Origin: an uncultured Bacteroidales bacterium
GTDB lineage: Bacteria > Bacteroidota > Bacteroidia > Bacteroidales > UBA932
Assembly: GCA_905236955.1 (NCBI GenBank)
Contig: CAJOQW010000007.1
Location: forward strand, 1 to 10,523
Length of the DNA stretch: 10,523 nt
Reading direction: 5' to 3'
Below the pieces are notes generated by a model. It was given only the letters and a program-made list of their open reading frames with translations. It made no database searches and was not told the DNA's origin. Positions within the stretch are counted from its first letter, which is position 1. Each line of letters opens with the position of its first letter. Both the position numbers and the translations under genes were made by a program. This document shows, one piece after another, positions 1 through 6,635 of this stretch.

Positions 1-682
1 ACGGAGGACAGGCCGCTGTACCGAGGCTGCGCATCTTCTCCACCAGGAACGGAAGCAGGGTGCCCTCGTTCTGGATGGTGGCCTTCGTCATTGGATAGAA
101 ATAGGTCTTGTTCGCGCTGCCGCCGCCCTTGGCTACCATGACGAAACGGTATTCGTCGCCTTCGACGGCTTCCAGGTCTATCTGGGCGGGCAGGTTGCAG
201 CGGGTATTCACCTCGTCGTACATGTTCAAAGGTGCGTTCTGGCTATAACGGAGATTCTCCTGTGTATATGTATTGAACACGCCCATGCTCAGAGCCTCCT
301 CGTCTTCGAAACCAGTCCAAACCTGCTGGCCCTTCTCGCCGTGGATGATGGCGGTACCGGTGTCCTGGCAGAACGGGAGCACTCCCTTCACCGAAGCTTC
401 GGCGTTGCGGAGGAACTGCAGGGCGACGTATTTGTCGTTCTCGCTGGCTTCCGGGTCTTTCAGGATAGCGGCCACCTGCTCGTTGTGGGCGCGGCGGAGC
501 ATGAACTCACAATCGTGGAAACTCTGCCGGGCCACGAGTGTAAGGGCCTCGGGAGCCACCTTGAGCATCCTGTGGCCTTCGAAATCGGCTGTGGACACAA
601 ACTTCTCCGAACCGGGAATCCTGTAGTATTCGGTGCGGTCCTCCCCCAATTGGAACATGGGAGCGTATTTAAACTCTGTCAT
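1..682 (-). CDS. fumA: Fumarate hydratase class I, N-terminal part (cut by window edge)
   Basis: Oxygen-sensitive [4Fe-4S] fumarase interconverting fumarate and malate in the cytoplasm, part of the TCA or reductive succinate pathway. The first 227 residues are visible; class I enzymes are about 540-550 residues, so more than half lies beyond the left edge. Seen directly: the motif LPFCQDTGTAI with Cys105, the segment KGGGSANKTY at 185-194, and GTAACPP near residue 221-227 with Cys225. In E. coli FumA the cluster ligands Cys105 and Cys224 lie in equivalent motifs at nearly identical positions. The start ATG is 1 nt after the prfB stop, giving MTEFKYAPMF, so the two genes are probably co-transcribed with prfB first. 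The class is clear. The FumA versus FumB label is only nominal. Confidence 0.95.
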   Translation of the reverse strand, partial: MTEFKYAPMFQLGEDRTEYYRIPGSEKFVSTADFEGHRMLKVAPEALTLVARQSFHDCEFMLRRAHNEQVAAILKDPEASENDKYVALQFLRNAEASVKGVLPFCQDTGTAIIHGEKGQQVWTGFEDEEALSMGVFNTYTQENLRYSQNAPLNMYDEVNTRCNLPAQIDLEAVEGDEYRFVMVAKGGGSANKTYFYPMTKATIQNEGTLLPFLVEKMRSLGTAACPP

Positions 683-683
683 A

Positions 684-1751
684 TCAGTTCTGCATTAAAA
701 AAGATTTCATGAAACGGTCCAGGTCCCCGTCCAGGACACCTTGTGTGTCGGCGGTTTCCAGGCCTGTGCGCAGGTCTTTCACCATCTTGTAGGGATGAAG
801 CACATATGAACGGATCTGCGAACCCCACTCGATTTTTTTCTTCTGGCCTTCCATCTCGGCCTGCTTCTCCTGGCGCTTTTTGAGTTCGATGTCGTAAAGT
901 CGGCTCTTGAGGATACGGAGGGCGTTCTGGCGGTTGTCCTGCTGGCTGCGGGTCTCGGTGTTCTCGACCATTATGCCGGTAGGGATATGGCGCACACGCA
1001 CGCCTGTCTCCACCTTATTGACATTCTGGCCTCCGTGCCCTCCGGAACGGAAGGTGTCCCACTCGAGGTCGCCCGGATTGATTTCGATATTGATGGTATC
1101 ATCGACGAGCGGATAGACGAAGACGCTCGAGAAGGTGGTCTGGCGCTTGCCCTGGGCATTGAACGGGGAAAGGCGGACGAGCCTGTGCACACCGCTTTCA
1201 GCCTTGAGCCAGCCATAGGCAAAATCGCCTTCGAACTGGATGGTGCAGCTCTTGATGCCGGCTTCGTCGCCTTCGATGAGTTCGGTCACGGTGGTCTTGA
1301 AGCCGCGCCGCTCACCCCAGCGCAGGTACATCCTCATGAGCATGGCGCTCCAATCGTTGGCCTCGGTACCCCCGGCACCTGAATTTATGGTGAGCACGGC
1401 ACCGAGATTGTCGCCCTCGGAGCCCAGCATGTTCTTGAATTCGAGGTCTTCCACCTTTTGTACGGCAAACGAATAGGCCTTGTCGATATCTTCCCCTTCC
1501 GGTTCCAGTTCGAAAAGTACTTCCAGGTCGTCCACCGCCGAGACGGCCGAGTCGAAACCGGTCGTCCAGGCCTTCACGCCGCTGATCTTCTTGAGGAATG
1601 ACTCCGCTTCCTTGGCATCGTTCCAGAAATCCGCCTCCTGGCTGCGGGCGGTCATGGCCGCCACCTGCTCCCTCTTCTCACTTATCTTCAACACCTTCTC
1701 AAGGGCGTCCAGCCGGGATTTGAGATCTTTAATTTGGTCCTGCGTAATCAT
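684..1751 (-). CDS. prfB: Peptide chain release factor 2 (RF2)
   Basis: Recognises UGA and UAA stop codons on the ribosome and triggers peptide release. With the ATG at 1751 the protein is 355 residues, close to the usual length of about 365. Seen: the RF2 codon-recognition tripeptide SPF at about 195-197 within VRLSPFNAQGKRQTTF, and the catalytic GGQ at about 240-242 within RSGGHGGQNVNKVETG. RF1 would carry a PxT tripeptide instead. An in-frame TTG at 1760 would add three residues, but the ATG (MITQDQIKDL) fits the family and is preferred. The reading frame is continuous: the +1 programmed-frameshift site that autoregulates many prfB genes (CTT TGA C) is absent. The equivalent point is Leu21, a TTG codon at 1689-1691 followed by AAG. 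Fumarase follows after 1 nt. Confidence 0.97.
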   Translation of the reverse strand: MITQDQIKDLKSRLDALEKVLKISEKREQVAAMTARSQEADFWNDAKEAESFLKKISGVKAWTTGFDSAVSAVDDLEVLFELEPEGEDIDKAYSFAVQKVEDLEFKNMLGSEGDNLGAVLTINSGAGGTEANDWSAMLMRMYLRWGERRGFKTTVTELIEGDEAGIKSCTIQFEGDFAYGWLKAESGVHRLVRLSPFNAQGKRQTTFSSVFVYPLVDDTINIEINPGDLEWDTFRSGGHGGQNVNKVETGVRVRHIPTGIMVENTETRSQQDNRQNALRILKSRLYDIELKKRQEKQAEMEGQKKKIEWGSQIRSYVLHPYKMVKDLRTGLETADTQGVLDGDLDRFMKSFLMQN

Positions 1752-1757
1752 TGGGGA

Positions 1758-1765
1758 CAAAATTA
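1758..1765 (-). promoter_or_regulatory. Candidate -7 promoter box (TAATTTTG) for prfB
   Basis: TAATTTTG read on the minus strand matches the Bacteroidota -7 consensus TAnnTTTG in every fixed position. It ends 6 nt before the prfB ATG, so transcription would begin at or within a base or two of the start codon and leave almost no leader. No convincing TTG/TTTG -33 element is seen 17-23 nt upstream, which lowers confidence. The match could be chance in this AT-rich spacer. Confidence 0.4.
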
Positions 1766-1768
1766 GCG

Positions 1769-1786
1769 ATTTTCCTAAAATTTTCC
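1769..1786. repeat. Two direct copies of ATTTTCC, one helical turn apart
   Basis: ATTTTCC occurs at 1769-1775 and 1780-1786, an 11-bp start-to-start spacing, in the 67-nt spacer between divergent prfB and aqpZ. Copies in helical phase can be operator half-sites, but the motif is short and AT-rich, so chance is a real alternative. The rest of the spacer holds no gene or hairpin that I can support. Confidence 0.25.
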
Positions 1787-1818
1787 GATATTAGCATCAT
1801 ATTAAAACCAAAACTATC

Positions 1819-2499
1819 ATGAAAAAGTATTTTGCTGAATTCATCGGTACCTGCGTGCTCACGCTTCTGGGCTGCGGTACGGCAGTATTCGTAGGTTGCG
1901 GCGAACCTGCAGGTGTGGTCGGCACCGCCATCGCCTTCGGCCTTGCGGTTGTAGCCATGGCTTACACTATCGGAGGCATCTCAGGTTGCCACATCAATCC
2001 CGCCATCACCCTCGGCGTGGTGCTCAGCAAACGCATGAGCTGGAAAGATGCCTGCGGTTACTGGTGCGGCCAGATCCTCGGCGGTATAGCCGGTGCGGCC
2101 CTCCTCTATCTTATCATCTGCGTCAGCGGAGCTCCCGGTGCAATGGGCGATCCCGCCGGCATGGGTGCGAACGGCGTAGCCAATGCAGGCGGCCCGTGGG
2201 GCGCAGTGCTCGTAGAATGCATCGCCACCTTCCTCTTCGTACTCGTAGTGCTCGGCACCACCGATGCAAAGAAGGGTGCAGGCAACTTCGCGGGCCTCGC
2301 CATCGGCCTCAGCCTCATCCTCATCCATCTGGTTTGCATCAACCTCACCGGCACCTCGGTCAACCCGGCCCGTTCCCTCGGCCCCGCCCTCTTCGCAGGA
2401 GGTGACGCCCTCAAGAACGTATGGGTATTCTTCGTCGGCCCCCTCGCCGGCGGTGCGCTCGCAGCTCCCGTATGGGCCTGCATGGCAAAAGAGAAGTAA
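1819..2499 (+). CDS. aqpZ: Aquaporin, AqpZ-type water channel
   Basis: Inner-membrane major intrinsic protein, 226 residues, six predicted membrane spans and two re-entrant loops. Both NPA boxes are present: HINPAIT with Asn60-Pro-Ala62, and SVNPARS with Asn182-Pro-Ala184. The four aromatic/arginine filter positions match E. coli AqpZ by alignment: Phe40 (IAFG), His170 (LIHL), Thr179 and Arg185. The His-to-Thr and His-to-Arg spacings of 9 and 15 residues are the same as in AqpZ. This predicts water rather than glycerol selectivity, since glycerol facilitators have Gly in place of the His. The protein has ten cysteines, many more than E. coli AqpZ, including Cys57 three residues before the first NPA Asn. 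The start MKKYFAEFIGT is a normal family N-terminus. The gene stands alone: it diverges from prfB and ends at a strong terminator. Confidence 0.95.
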   Translation: MKKYFAEFIGTCVLTLLGCGTAVFVGCGEPAGVVGTAIAFGLAVVAMAYTIGGISGCHINPAITLGVVLSKRMSWKDACGYWCGQILGGIAGAALLYLIICVSGAPGAMGDPAGMGANGVANAGGPWGAVLVECIATFLFVLVVLGTTDAKKGAGNFAGLAIGLSLILIHLVCINLTGTSVNPARSLGPALFAGGDALKNVWVFFVGPLAGGALAAPVWACMAKEK

Positions 2500-2512
2500 C
2501 CTGCCCGATTTC

Positions 2513-2549
2513 ACACAAAAAACACCGCGGATTGCGGTGTTTTTTGTGT
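2513..2549. terminator. Bidirectional intrinsic terminator between convergent genes
   Basis: A perfect 16-bp inverted repeat (left arm 2513-2528, right arm 2534-2549) flanks a 5-nt loop, GGATT. The core stem CACCGC/GCGGTG is bordered by six A on the left and six T on the right, so a stem plus U-tract forms on either strand. It lies 13 nt after the aqpZ stop, and its right arm includes the last base of the stop codon of the convergent outer-membrane protein gene. It can therefore end both transcripts. Confidence 0.9.
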
Positions 2550-3904
2550 CAGAACAAGTAGCCGGTATTGATGTAGAAGGCCCCCGGGCCGTCCTGGCCT
2601 TTCAACGGACCGCCGAAAGCCGTGAAGGGGGCGCCGTACTCGAAGGCGATGATGAAGTTCTCGTTCATAATGAACCTCAGTCCGGCACCGGCGGTGAGAT
2701 GCGGCCTGTCCTTGGCCTGTCCCTGCGAGATATAGGCGTCGTACGCCGGCTTCGCAGAGGCGGTTCCGGCAAATGAGAGGTCGCGGTTGCGGGTGACCAT
2801 CGAGCCGTCGGTGAACAGGGTGAGTCCGAAGGCGATGTTCTGCTTCCACAGCACGAACCTTACGAACCTCCAGCGCATCTCGGCCGTCCAGGTGGCCATG
2901 TCCAAACCTGCCACCCTGTCGCGGAGCATGCCCCTTACGGTATCGTATCCCCCCATTCCGTCACGGTCGTAGCTCAACCCCATACGGGTAATGTACGGGA
3001 GGATGTAATACGGATCTTTCCCTCCTATCGAACCCTCGTAGTTGAGCCGGTAGGCAAAAGTCAGTATATCATTGTCTATCAACGGGAAATACTGTCTCAT
3101 GGTGAGGGAATAGCGATAATGGGGGTTCCTTGTGCCCAGCCACCCGGGAGACAGGGACAGATGGCCTTCCGCCCATATCCCCCTCGTAGGCGCCCCCTCC
3201 TTGTCACGGGAGTCGTACTGGAGCCCCAGGCGCAACGTCGAGGAAAAGCCGCCTTCAGCCTCTTCAGGGGAGATAAGCCCCCAGTCGAGATAATCTTCAT
3301 ACAAGGTGGAGGGTTCCTGATAGACAGCGCTCCCCTCCTTGCCCTTGTTGATGCTCTCCCTATCTATCGCACCTTCCTTAAAATAGGACGGGTGGTAGCC
3401 CAACTCCCACTGGAGACGGTCGGTTATGTTCCCGATGAAGTCGATATTCCCCAGTATCTGCACCCTGTCCACCCTGTAATAGGGGGCATAATACGACTGC
3501 GCCGCATCCTTTCCGCTGCCGGCATCCACGCGGGCCGAATTGTAGAATGCGGAATAACCGCCGAAACCATAGAAGTCCATAGCCTTGTCGATGCTTGCTG
3601 TGACACCGCCCGAAAGGCGCACCCCGGGGATAGACACCCGGTTGTCGTAGTTGAGGGTGAACAGTTTCGAGCCTTTGGTGAAGAAGGAGGCCTCCACATA
3701 GGTCATGGAGTTGTAATTGGGATAGTTGCTGCCGTCCCCGAAATTGTAGATGTTGCAAAGTGCTCCGTACTGGAAGCCCTTGTCGGCGTCGAAGGCGATG
3801 GCGGGAACGGGTCCGAGGCTGTAACCCGTCTTTATTTCCCCTTCCTGCGCGAAGGCGGCCAGACAAATCGATGCCATGGCCGCCGTGAGAACTATCCGCT
3901 TCAT
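2549..3904 (-). CDS. Omp85/BamA-superfamily outer-membrane beta-barrel protein, no POTRA domains
   Basis: A 451-residue protein with a cleavable signal peptide (MKRIVLTAAMASICLAAFA, predicted cut before QEGEI). The mature part has alternating, Tyr/Gly-rich strands typical of an outer-membrane barrel and ends in GYLF with the C-terminal Phe expected of BAM substrates. Superfamily marks visible: LQYDSRDKEGAPTRG around residue 229-242, and YDTVRGMLRDRV with the VRG tripeptide at about 323-325, the loop-6 signature of Omp85 barrels. There is no room for POTRA repeats, so it is not BamA itself but one of the short BamA/TamA-like barrels common in Bacteroidota, whose substrates are mostly unknown. 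The ATG at 3904 is chosen because it begins the signal peptide; an upstream in-frame start at 3967 would add 21 residues before it and overlap the preceding gene. It follows the BASS carrier gene by 1 nt. Confidence 0.85.
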   Translation of the reverse strand: MKRIVLTAAMASICLAAFAQEGEIKTGYSLGPVPAIAFDADKGFQYGALCNIYNFGDGSNYPNYNSMTYVEASFFTKGSKLFTLNYDNRVSIPGVRLSGGVTASIDKAMDFYGFGGYSAFYNSARVDAGSGKDAAQSYYAPYYRVDRVQILGNIDFIGNITDRLQWELGYHPSYFKEGAIDRESINKGKEGSAVYQEPSTLYEDYLDWGLISPEEAEGGFSSTLRLGLQYDSRDKEGAPTRGIWAEGHLSLSPGWLGTRNPHYRYSLTMRQYFPLIDNDILTFAYRLNYEGSIGGKDPYYILPYITRMGLSYDRDGMGGYDTVRGMLRDRVAGLDMATWTAEMRWRFVRFVLWKQNIAFGLTLFTDGSMVTRNRDLSFAGTASAKPAYDAYISQGQAKDRPHLTAGAGLRFIMNENFIIAFEYGAPFTAFGGPLKGQDGPGAFYINTGYLF

Positions 3905-3905
3905 A

Positions 3906-4901
3906 TTATGCTGAAAGTTTCCTGGCGGCTTTCCTGTCCTTGAAGTTGAAGACTCCTGCAACGGCAAGGCCCGCTATTATGTGCCATATCCCCCACCAGG
4001 CGGTGATCACCAGCATGCCCCCCGGCACCCCGTGCGGGTACTGGGGCATGAAGTTGGAAAAAATCTGGTTTGCCCCGAGCATGAGGGCGAGACCAAGGCC
4101 GCTGTTCTGGATACCTGTTTCGATCGTAAGGGTACGGCGGTCCTTGTCCCCCACCCTGAACAGCGAACCGTTGCCATAACCTATGCACAGGGCCAGCAGG
4201 TTATGGATGAAGACTATCAGGAAGATATACTTGACGCACTTGAGGAAGGCTTCCATGTTGCCCACGAACGACAGCACCACCATCGCGAGGAAGAAAATGA
4301 TGCTGAACCACTGGAAAGGCTTCTTCATCTTTTCAGCCGCCTTGGGGAAGAAGTGGGCTGTGAGGATGCCGAGCGTGAGCGGGATGCCGAGCAGGATGAC
4401 GATGGTCTTGAAGACGTCCCAGAAGGGAATGTGCAGATTTGGCACCGCTCCCACCAGGCCCGAGATGTCCGCCACCTTGATGTAGAGGTTTCCGTAGAAC
4501 CAGAAATTGAACGGTGTCATGAACATTGCGAGGGCCGTCGATATGGCCGTCAGGCTTACCGAGAGCTCGACGTTGGCCTTGCTCAGCGAAGATATGAAAT
4601 TGCTGATGTTTCCTCCGGGGCACGAAGCCACCAATATCATTCCTATTGCCATCGAAAAGGAGACGGCGGGGCCTAGGGCCCATGCGAGAAGGAAGGTGAA
4701 CAACGGAAGGAGCACCAGCTGGCACAGCATCCCTACGAAAACCGACTTGGGCTTCTTGAAGACGTCGGCGAAGATCTTCGGCTTTATGCCCAGGGCGACT
4801 CCGTACATGACGAATGCGAGAACGATGTTGATGGTGTTCATTCCGCCCGCATTGAGCGTCACGTTGATGGCGTCTATCTGGGAGGCGATTTGAGGATCCA
4901 T
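3906..4901 (-). CDS. Bile acid:sodium symporter (BASS) family transporter
   Basis: Inner-membrane sodium-coupled carrier of the BASS/SBF family, 331 residues from the ATG at 4901 (MDPQIASQID), a normal family length with about 9-10 hydrophobic spans. Conserved sodium-site and crossover motifs are visible: SCPGGNISN at 93-101, and ETGIQNSGL at 261-269 with Glu261 and Gln265, matching the sodium-ligand Glu and Gln of bacterial ASBT homologues. The frame stays open upstream to 5114, but that extension would run through the divergent ABC gene, so ATG 4901 is preferred. The substrate cannot be told from sequence: characterised members carry bile acids, pantoate, pyruvate or other organic anions. 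It is the first gene of a two-gene unit with the outer-membrane barrel 1 nt downstream, which suggests but does not show a joint role in uptake. Confidence 0.93.
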   Translation of the reverse strand: MDPQIASQIDAINVTLNAGGMNTINIVLAFVMYGVALGIKPKIFADVFKKPKSVFVGMLCQLVLLPLFTFLLAWALGPAVSFSMAIGMILVASCPGGNISNFISSLSKANVELSVSLTAISTALAMFMTPFNFWFYGNLYIKVADISGLVGAVPNLHIPFWDVFKTIVILLGIPLTLGILTAHFFPKAAEKMKKPFQWFSIIFFLAMVVLSFVGNMEAFLKCVKYIFLIVFIHNLLALCIGYGNGSLFRVGDKDRRTLTIETGIQNSGLGLALMLGANQIFSNFMPQYPHGVPGGMLVITAWWGIWHIIAGLAVAGVFNFKDRKAARKLSA

Positions 4902-4915
4902 AGGTTTGAGGTTTG
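4902..4915. repeat. Tandem AGGTTTG x2 in the BASS gene leader
   Basis: Two perfect head-to-tail copies of AGGTTTG lie immediately upstream of the BASS start codon, reading CAAACCT CAAACCT ATG on the coding strand. It sits in the 58-nt spacer that must carry both divergent promoters. It may affect translation start or be a small operator, but two copies of a heptamer can arise by chance. Confidence 0.3.
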
Positions 4916-4946
4916 AAAAGACCCTGCAAGATAATAAAAAAATACC

Positions 4947-4954
4947 TATTTTTG
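4947..4954 (+). promoter_or_regulatory. Candidate -7 promoter box (TATTTTTG) for the ABC exporter unit
   Basis: TATTTTTG matches the Bacteroidota -7 consensus TAnnTTTG and ends 5 nt before the ATG at 4960. A partial -33 match (CTG, 4924-4926) lies 20 nt upstream, an acceptable spacing. Transcription would start at or right next to the ATG, giving a near-leaderless mRNA. This would be the promoter for the whole rightward unit. Confidence 0.5.
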
Positions 4955-4959
4955 TAAAT

Positions 4960-6609
4960 ATGTTCAAGACGCTCATGAAGTACGCCAACTGGATCTGGAA
5001 AAACTCCAGGGGCCAGCGGCTGGCCATAAGCGCCTTCATCCTGCTAAGGGTGCTGAACATATGCCTGAACCTATTCTTCATCTTCGCCAGCAAAAGGCTC
5101 ATCGACATAGCCACCGGCGTTTTCGCGGTGCCGGACCAGCATCATGCCATCGTGGTCTGGGCCTGCATCATGGCAACTATCGTGGTGCTGAGGATAGCCA
5201 TCGCAGGCTTCAACACCAGGCTCCAGGCAACCACATACGCGAAAACGAACTTCCTCATAAGGTCGAGGCTTTTCTCGGCCCTCATGCAGTCGCAGTGGCA
5301 GGGCCGCGAAAAGCACCATTCCGGTGACAGCCTCAACCGCCTGATGATGGACGGCGACATAGTCACCAAGCTCATCACCACCGAACTTCCGGCATGCATC
5401 TCCACCCTTTTCCAGCTCGTCGCGTCATTCATCTTCCTGGCCACCATGGAATGGAAGCTGGCCGTGGTGATATTGCTCATGGTCCCCGTGTTCGTGCTCT
5501 TCGGCAGGATCTTCACCATCAGGGTAAGGAGATATACCAAACGCATCCGTGAAAAGGAAAGTGAGGTCCAGAGCCACATCCAGGAGAGCCTGCAGAACAA
5601 AACCGTGATCCAGTCGCTCGAGAAGGGGTCCATGATGGAAGACCAGCTGGATGATATCCAGCAGGCGGAGTTCTCCCAGATACTCAAGCGCGCGCGCCTC
5701 AACGTCTTCGCCCGCTCAACCCTGGGCGCCGCCTTCAACTTCGGCTATCTCATTGCTTTCCTGTGGGGTGTGACGGGAATTTTCCGCGGCACCATGACTT
5801 ACGGTATCATGACCGCTTTCCTGCAGCTGGTAGGCCAGATAGAGAATCCCATGGCCGCCCTGTCGCAGCTTATCCCGTCTTTCATAAACGCCACAAATTC
5901 CATCGACCGTCTGATGGAACTGACAAGCAACCCCATGGAAGAGACCGGCGAGAAGATAATCCTGGGCGGGGTGGCGGGCATCCGCATGGACAACGTGTCT
6001 TTCCGTTATCCCGACTCCGACAAGGATGTCCTGAAGGACTTCTCATGGGACTTCAAACCCGGATCGCGCACTGCGATCGTGGGTGAGACGGGCGCCGGGA
6101 AGAGCACCATGATAAGGCTGATGCTATCGCTCCTGCGTCCCACCGCGGGCGAAATCAGCATTTACGATTCGGAAAGGGCGGTCCCGGCCTCGTCGCTTAC
6201 CCGTCCCAACCTCGCTTATGTGCCCCAGGGCAACACCCTTTTCAGCGGAACCATACGAGACAATCTCCTCCTTGGAAATGCCGAGGCAACCGATGAACAG
6301 ATGTGGGCGGCTCTCGACACCGCAGCCGCCGACTTCGTGAAAGACCTTCCCGAAGGATTGGACGCCCCCTGCGGCGAGCGTGGATCGGGTCTCTCGGAAG
6401 GCCAGGCGCAGCGCATCTCCATCGCCCGCGGCCTGCTGCGTCCCGGCAGCATCCTGCTGCTCGACGAATTCTCCTCGTCGCTCGACCCCGAAACCGAGGC
6501 CAGGCTCATGGAGAACCTCTCGGAACGCGACCAGGACAAGACCATGATATTCATCACCCACCGCGAGAAGATCGCGGAGTACTGTGACAATATACTCAGG
6601 ATAGGATAA
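4960..6609 (+). CDS. ABC exporter, fused membrane and ATPase domains
   Basis: A 549-residue half-transporter: an N-terminal six-span type I exporter membrane domain (about 1-310) and a C-terminal nucleotide-binding domain (about 340-549), expected to work as a dimer in the inner membrane. ATPase motifs in order: Walker A GETGAGKST at 375-383 (Lys381), Q-loop YVPQG (Gln423), signature LSEGQ at 478-482 in place of LSGGQ, Walker B ILLLDEF (Asp502, Glu503), D-loop SSLD, and the switch His534 in ITHR. All residues needed for ATP hydrolysis are present. The ATG at 4960 (MFKTLMKYAN) is chosen; a TTG at 4906 would add 18 polar residues through the promoter region. It resembles MsbA-like lipid or drug exporters, but the substrate cannot be assigned. 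The polysaccharide genes begin 26 nt downstream on the same strand with no terminator between, so co-transcription is likely. Confidence 0.93.
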   Translation: MFKTLMKYANWIWKNSRGQRLAISAFILLRVLNICLNLFFIFASKRLIDIATGVFAVPDQHHAIVVWACIMATIVVLRIAIAGFNTRLQATTYAKTNFLIRSRLFSALMQSQWQGREKHHSGDSLNRLMMDGDIVTKLITTELPACISTLFQLVASFIFLATMEWKLAVVILLMVPVFVLFGRIFTIRVRRYTKRIREKESEVQSHIQESLQNKTVIQSLEKGSMMEDQLDDIQQAEFSQILKRARLNVFARSTLGAAFNFGYLIAFLWGVTGIFRGTMTYGIMTAFLQLVGQIENPMAALSQLIPSFINATNSIDRLMELTSNPMEETGEKIILGGVAGIRMDNVSFRYPDSDKDVLKDFSWDFKPGSRTAIVGETGAGKSTMIRLMLSLLRPTAGEISIYDSERAVPASSLTRPNLAYVPQGNTLFSGTIRDNLLLGNAEATDEQMWAALDTAAADFVKDLPEGLDAPCGERGSGLSEGQAQRISIARGLLRPGSILLLDEFSSSLDPETEARLMENLSERDQDKTMIFITHREKIAEYCDNILRIG

Positions 6610-6635
6610 TTTATAGACAGGCTATCTGATATGCC

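Noticed and set aside
1981..2514. Minus-strand frames opposite aqpZ
   Set aside because: aqpZ is certain from both NPA boxes and the filter residues. The antisense products are acidic and low in complexity, and they run into the terminator.
3119..3943. 274-codon open frame on the plus strand opposite the outer-membrane barrel gene
   Set aside because: The minus strand carries a signal peptide, barrel strands and an Omp85 loop motif. The plus-strand product shows no family features and would cross the BASS/barrel gene junction.
3981..4676. 231-codon open frame on the plus strand opposite the BASS gene
   Set aside because: Its translation is strongly charged and His-rich with no domain. It is a complement of a membrane-protein gene.
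4902..5114. N-terminal extension of the BASS gene to an upstream start at 5114
   Set aside because: It would overlap more than 150 nt of the divergent ABC exporter gene and its promoter. The internal ATG at 4901 gives the normal family length.
6598..6635. Possible terminator or promoter between the ABC gene and licD
   Set aside because: Only a 4-bp ATAG/CTAT stem without a T-tract is present, and TAATTTAT is a poor -7 match. Read-through is the better reading.
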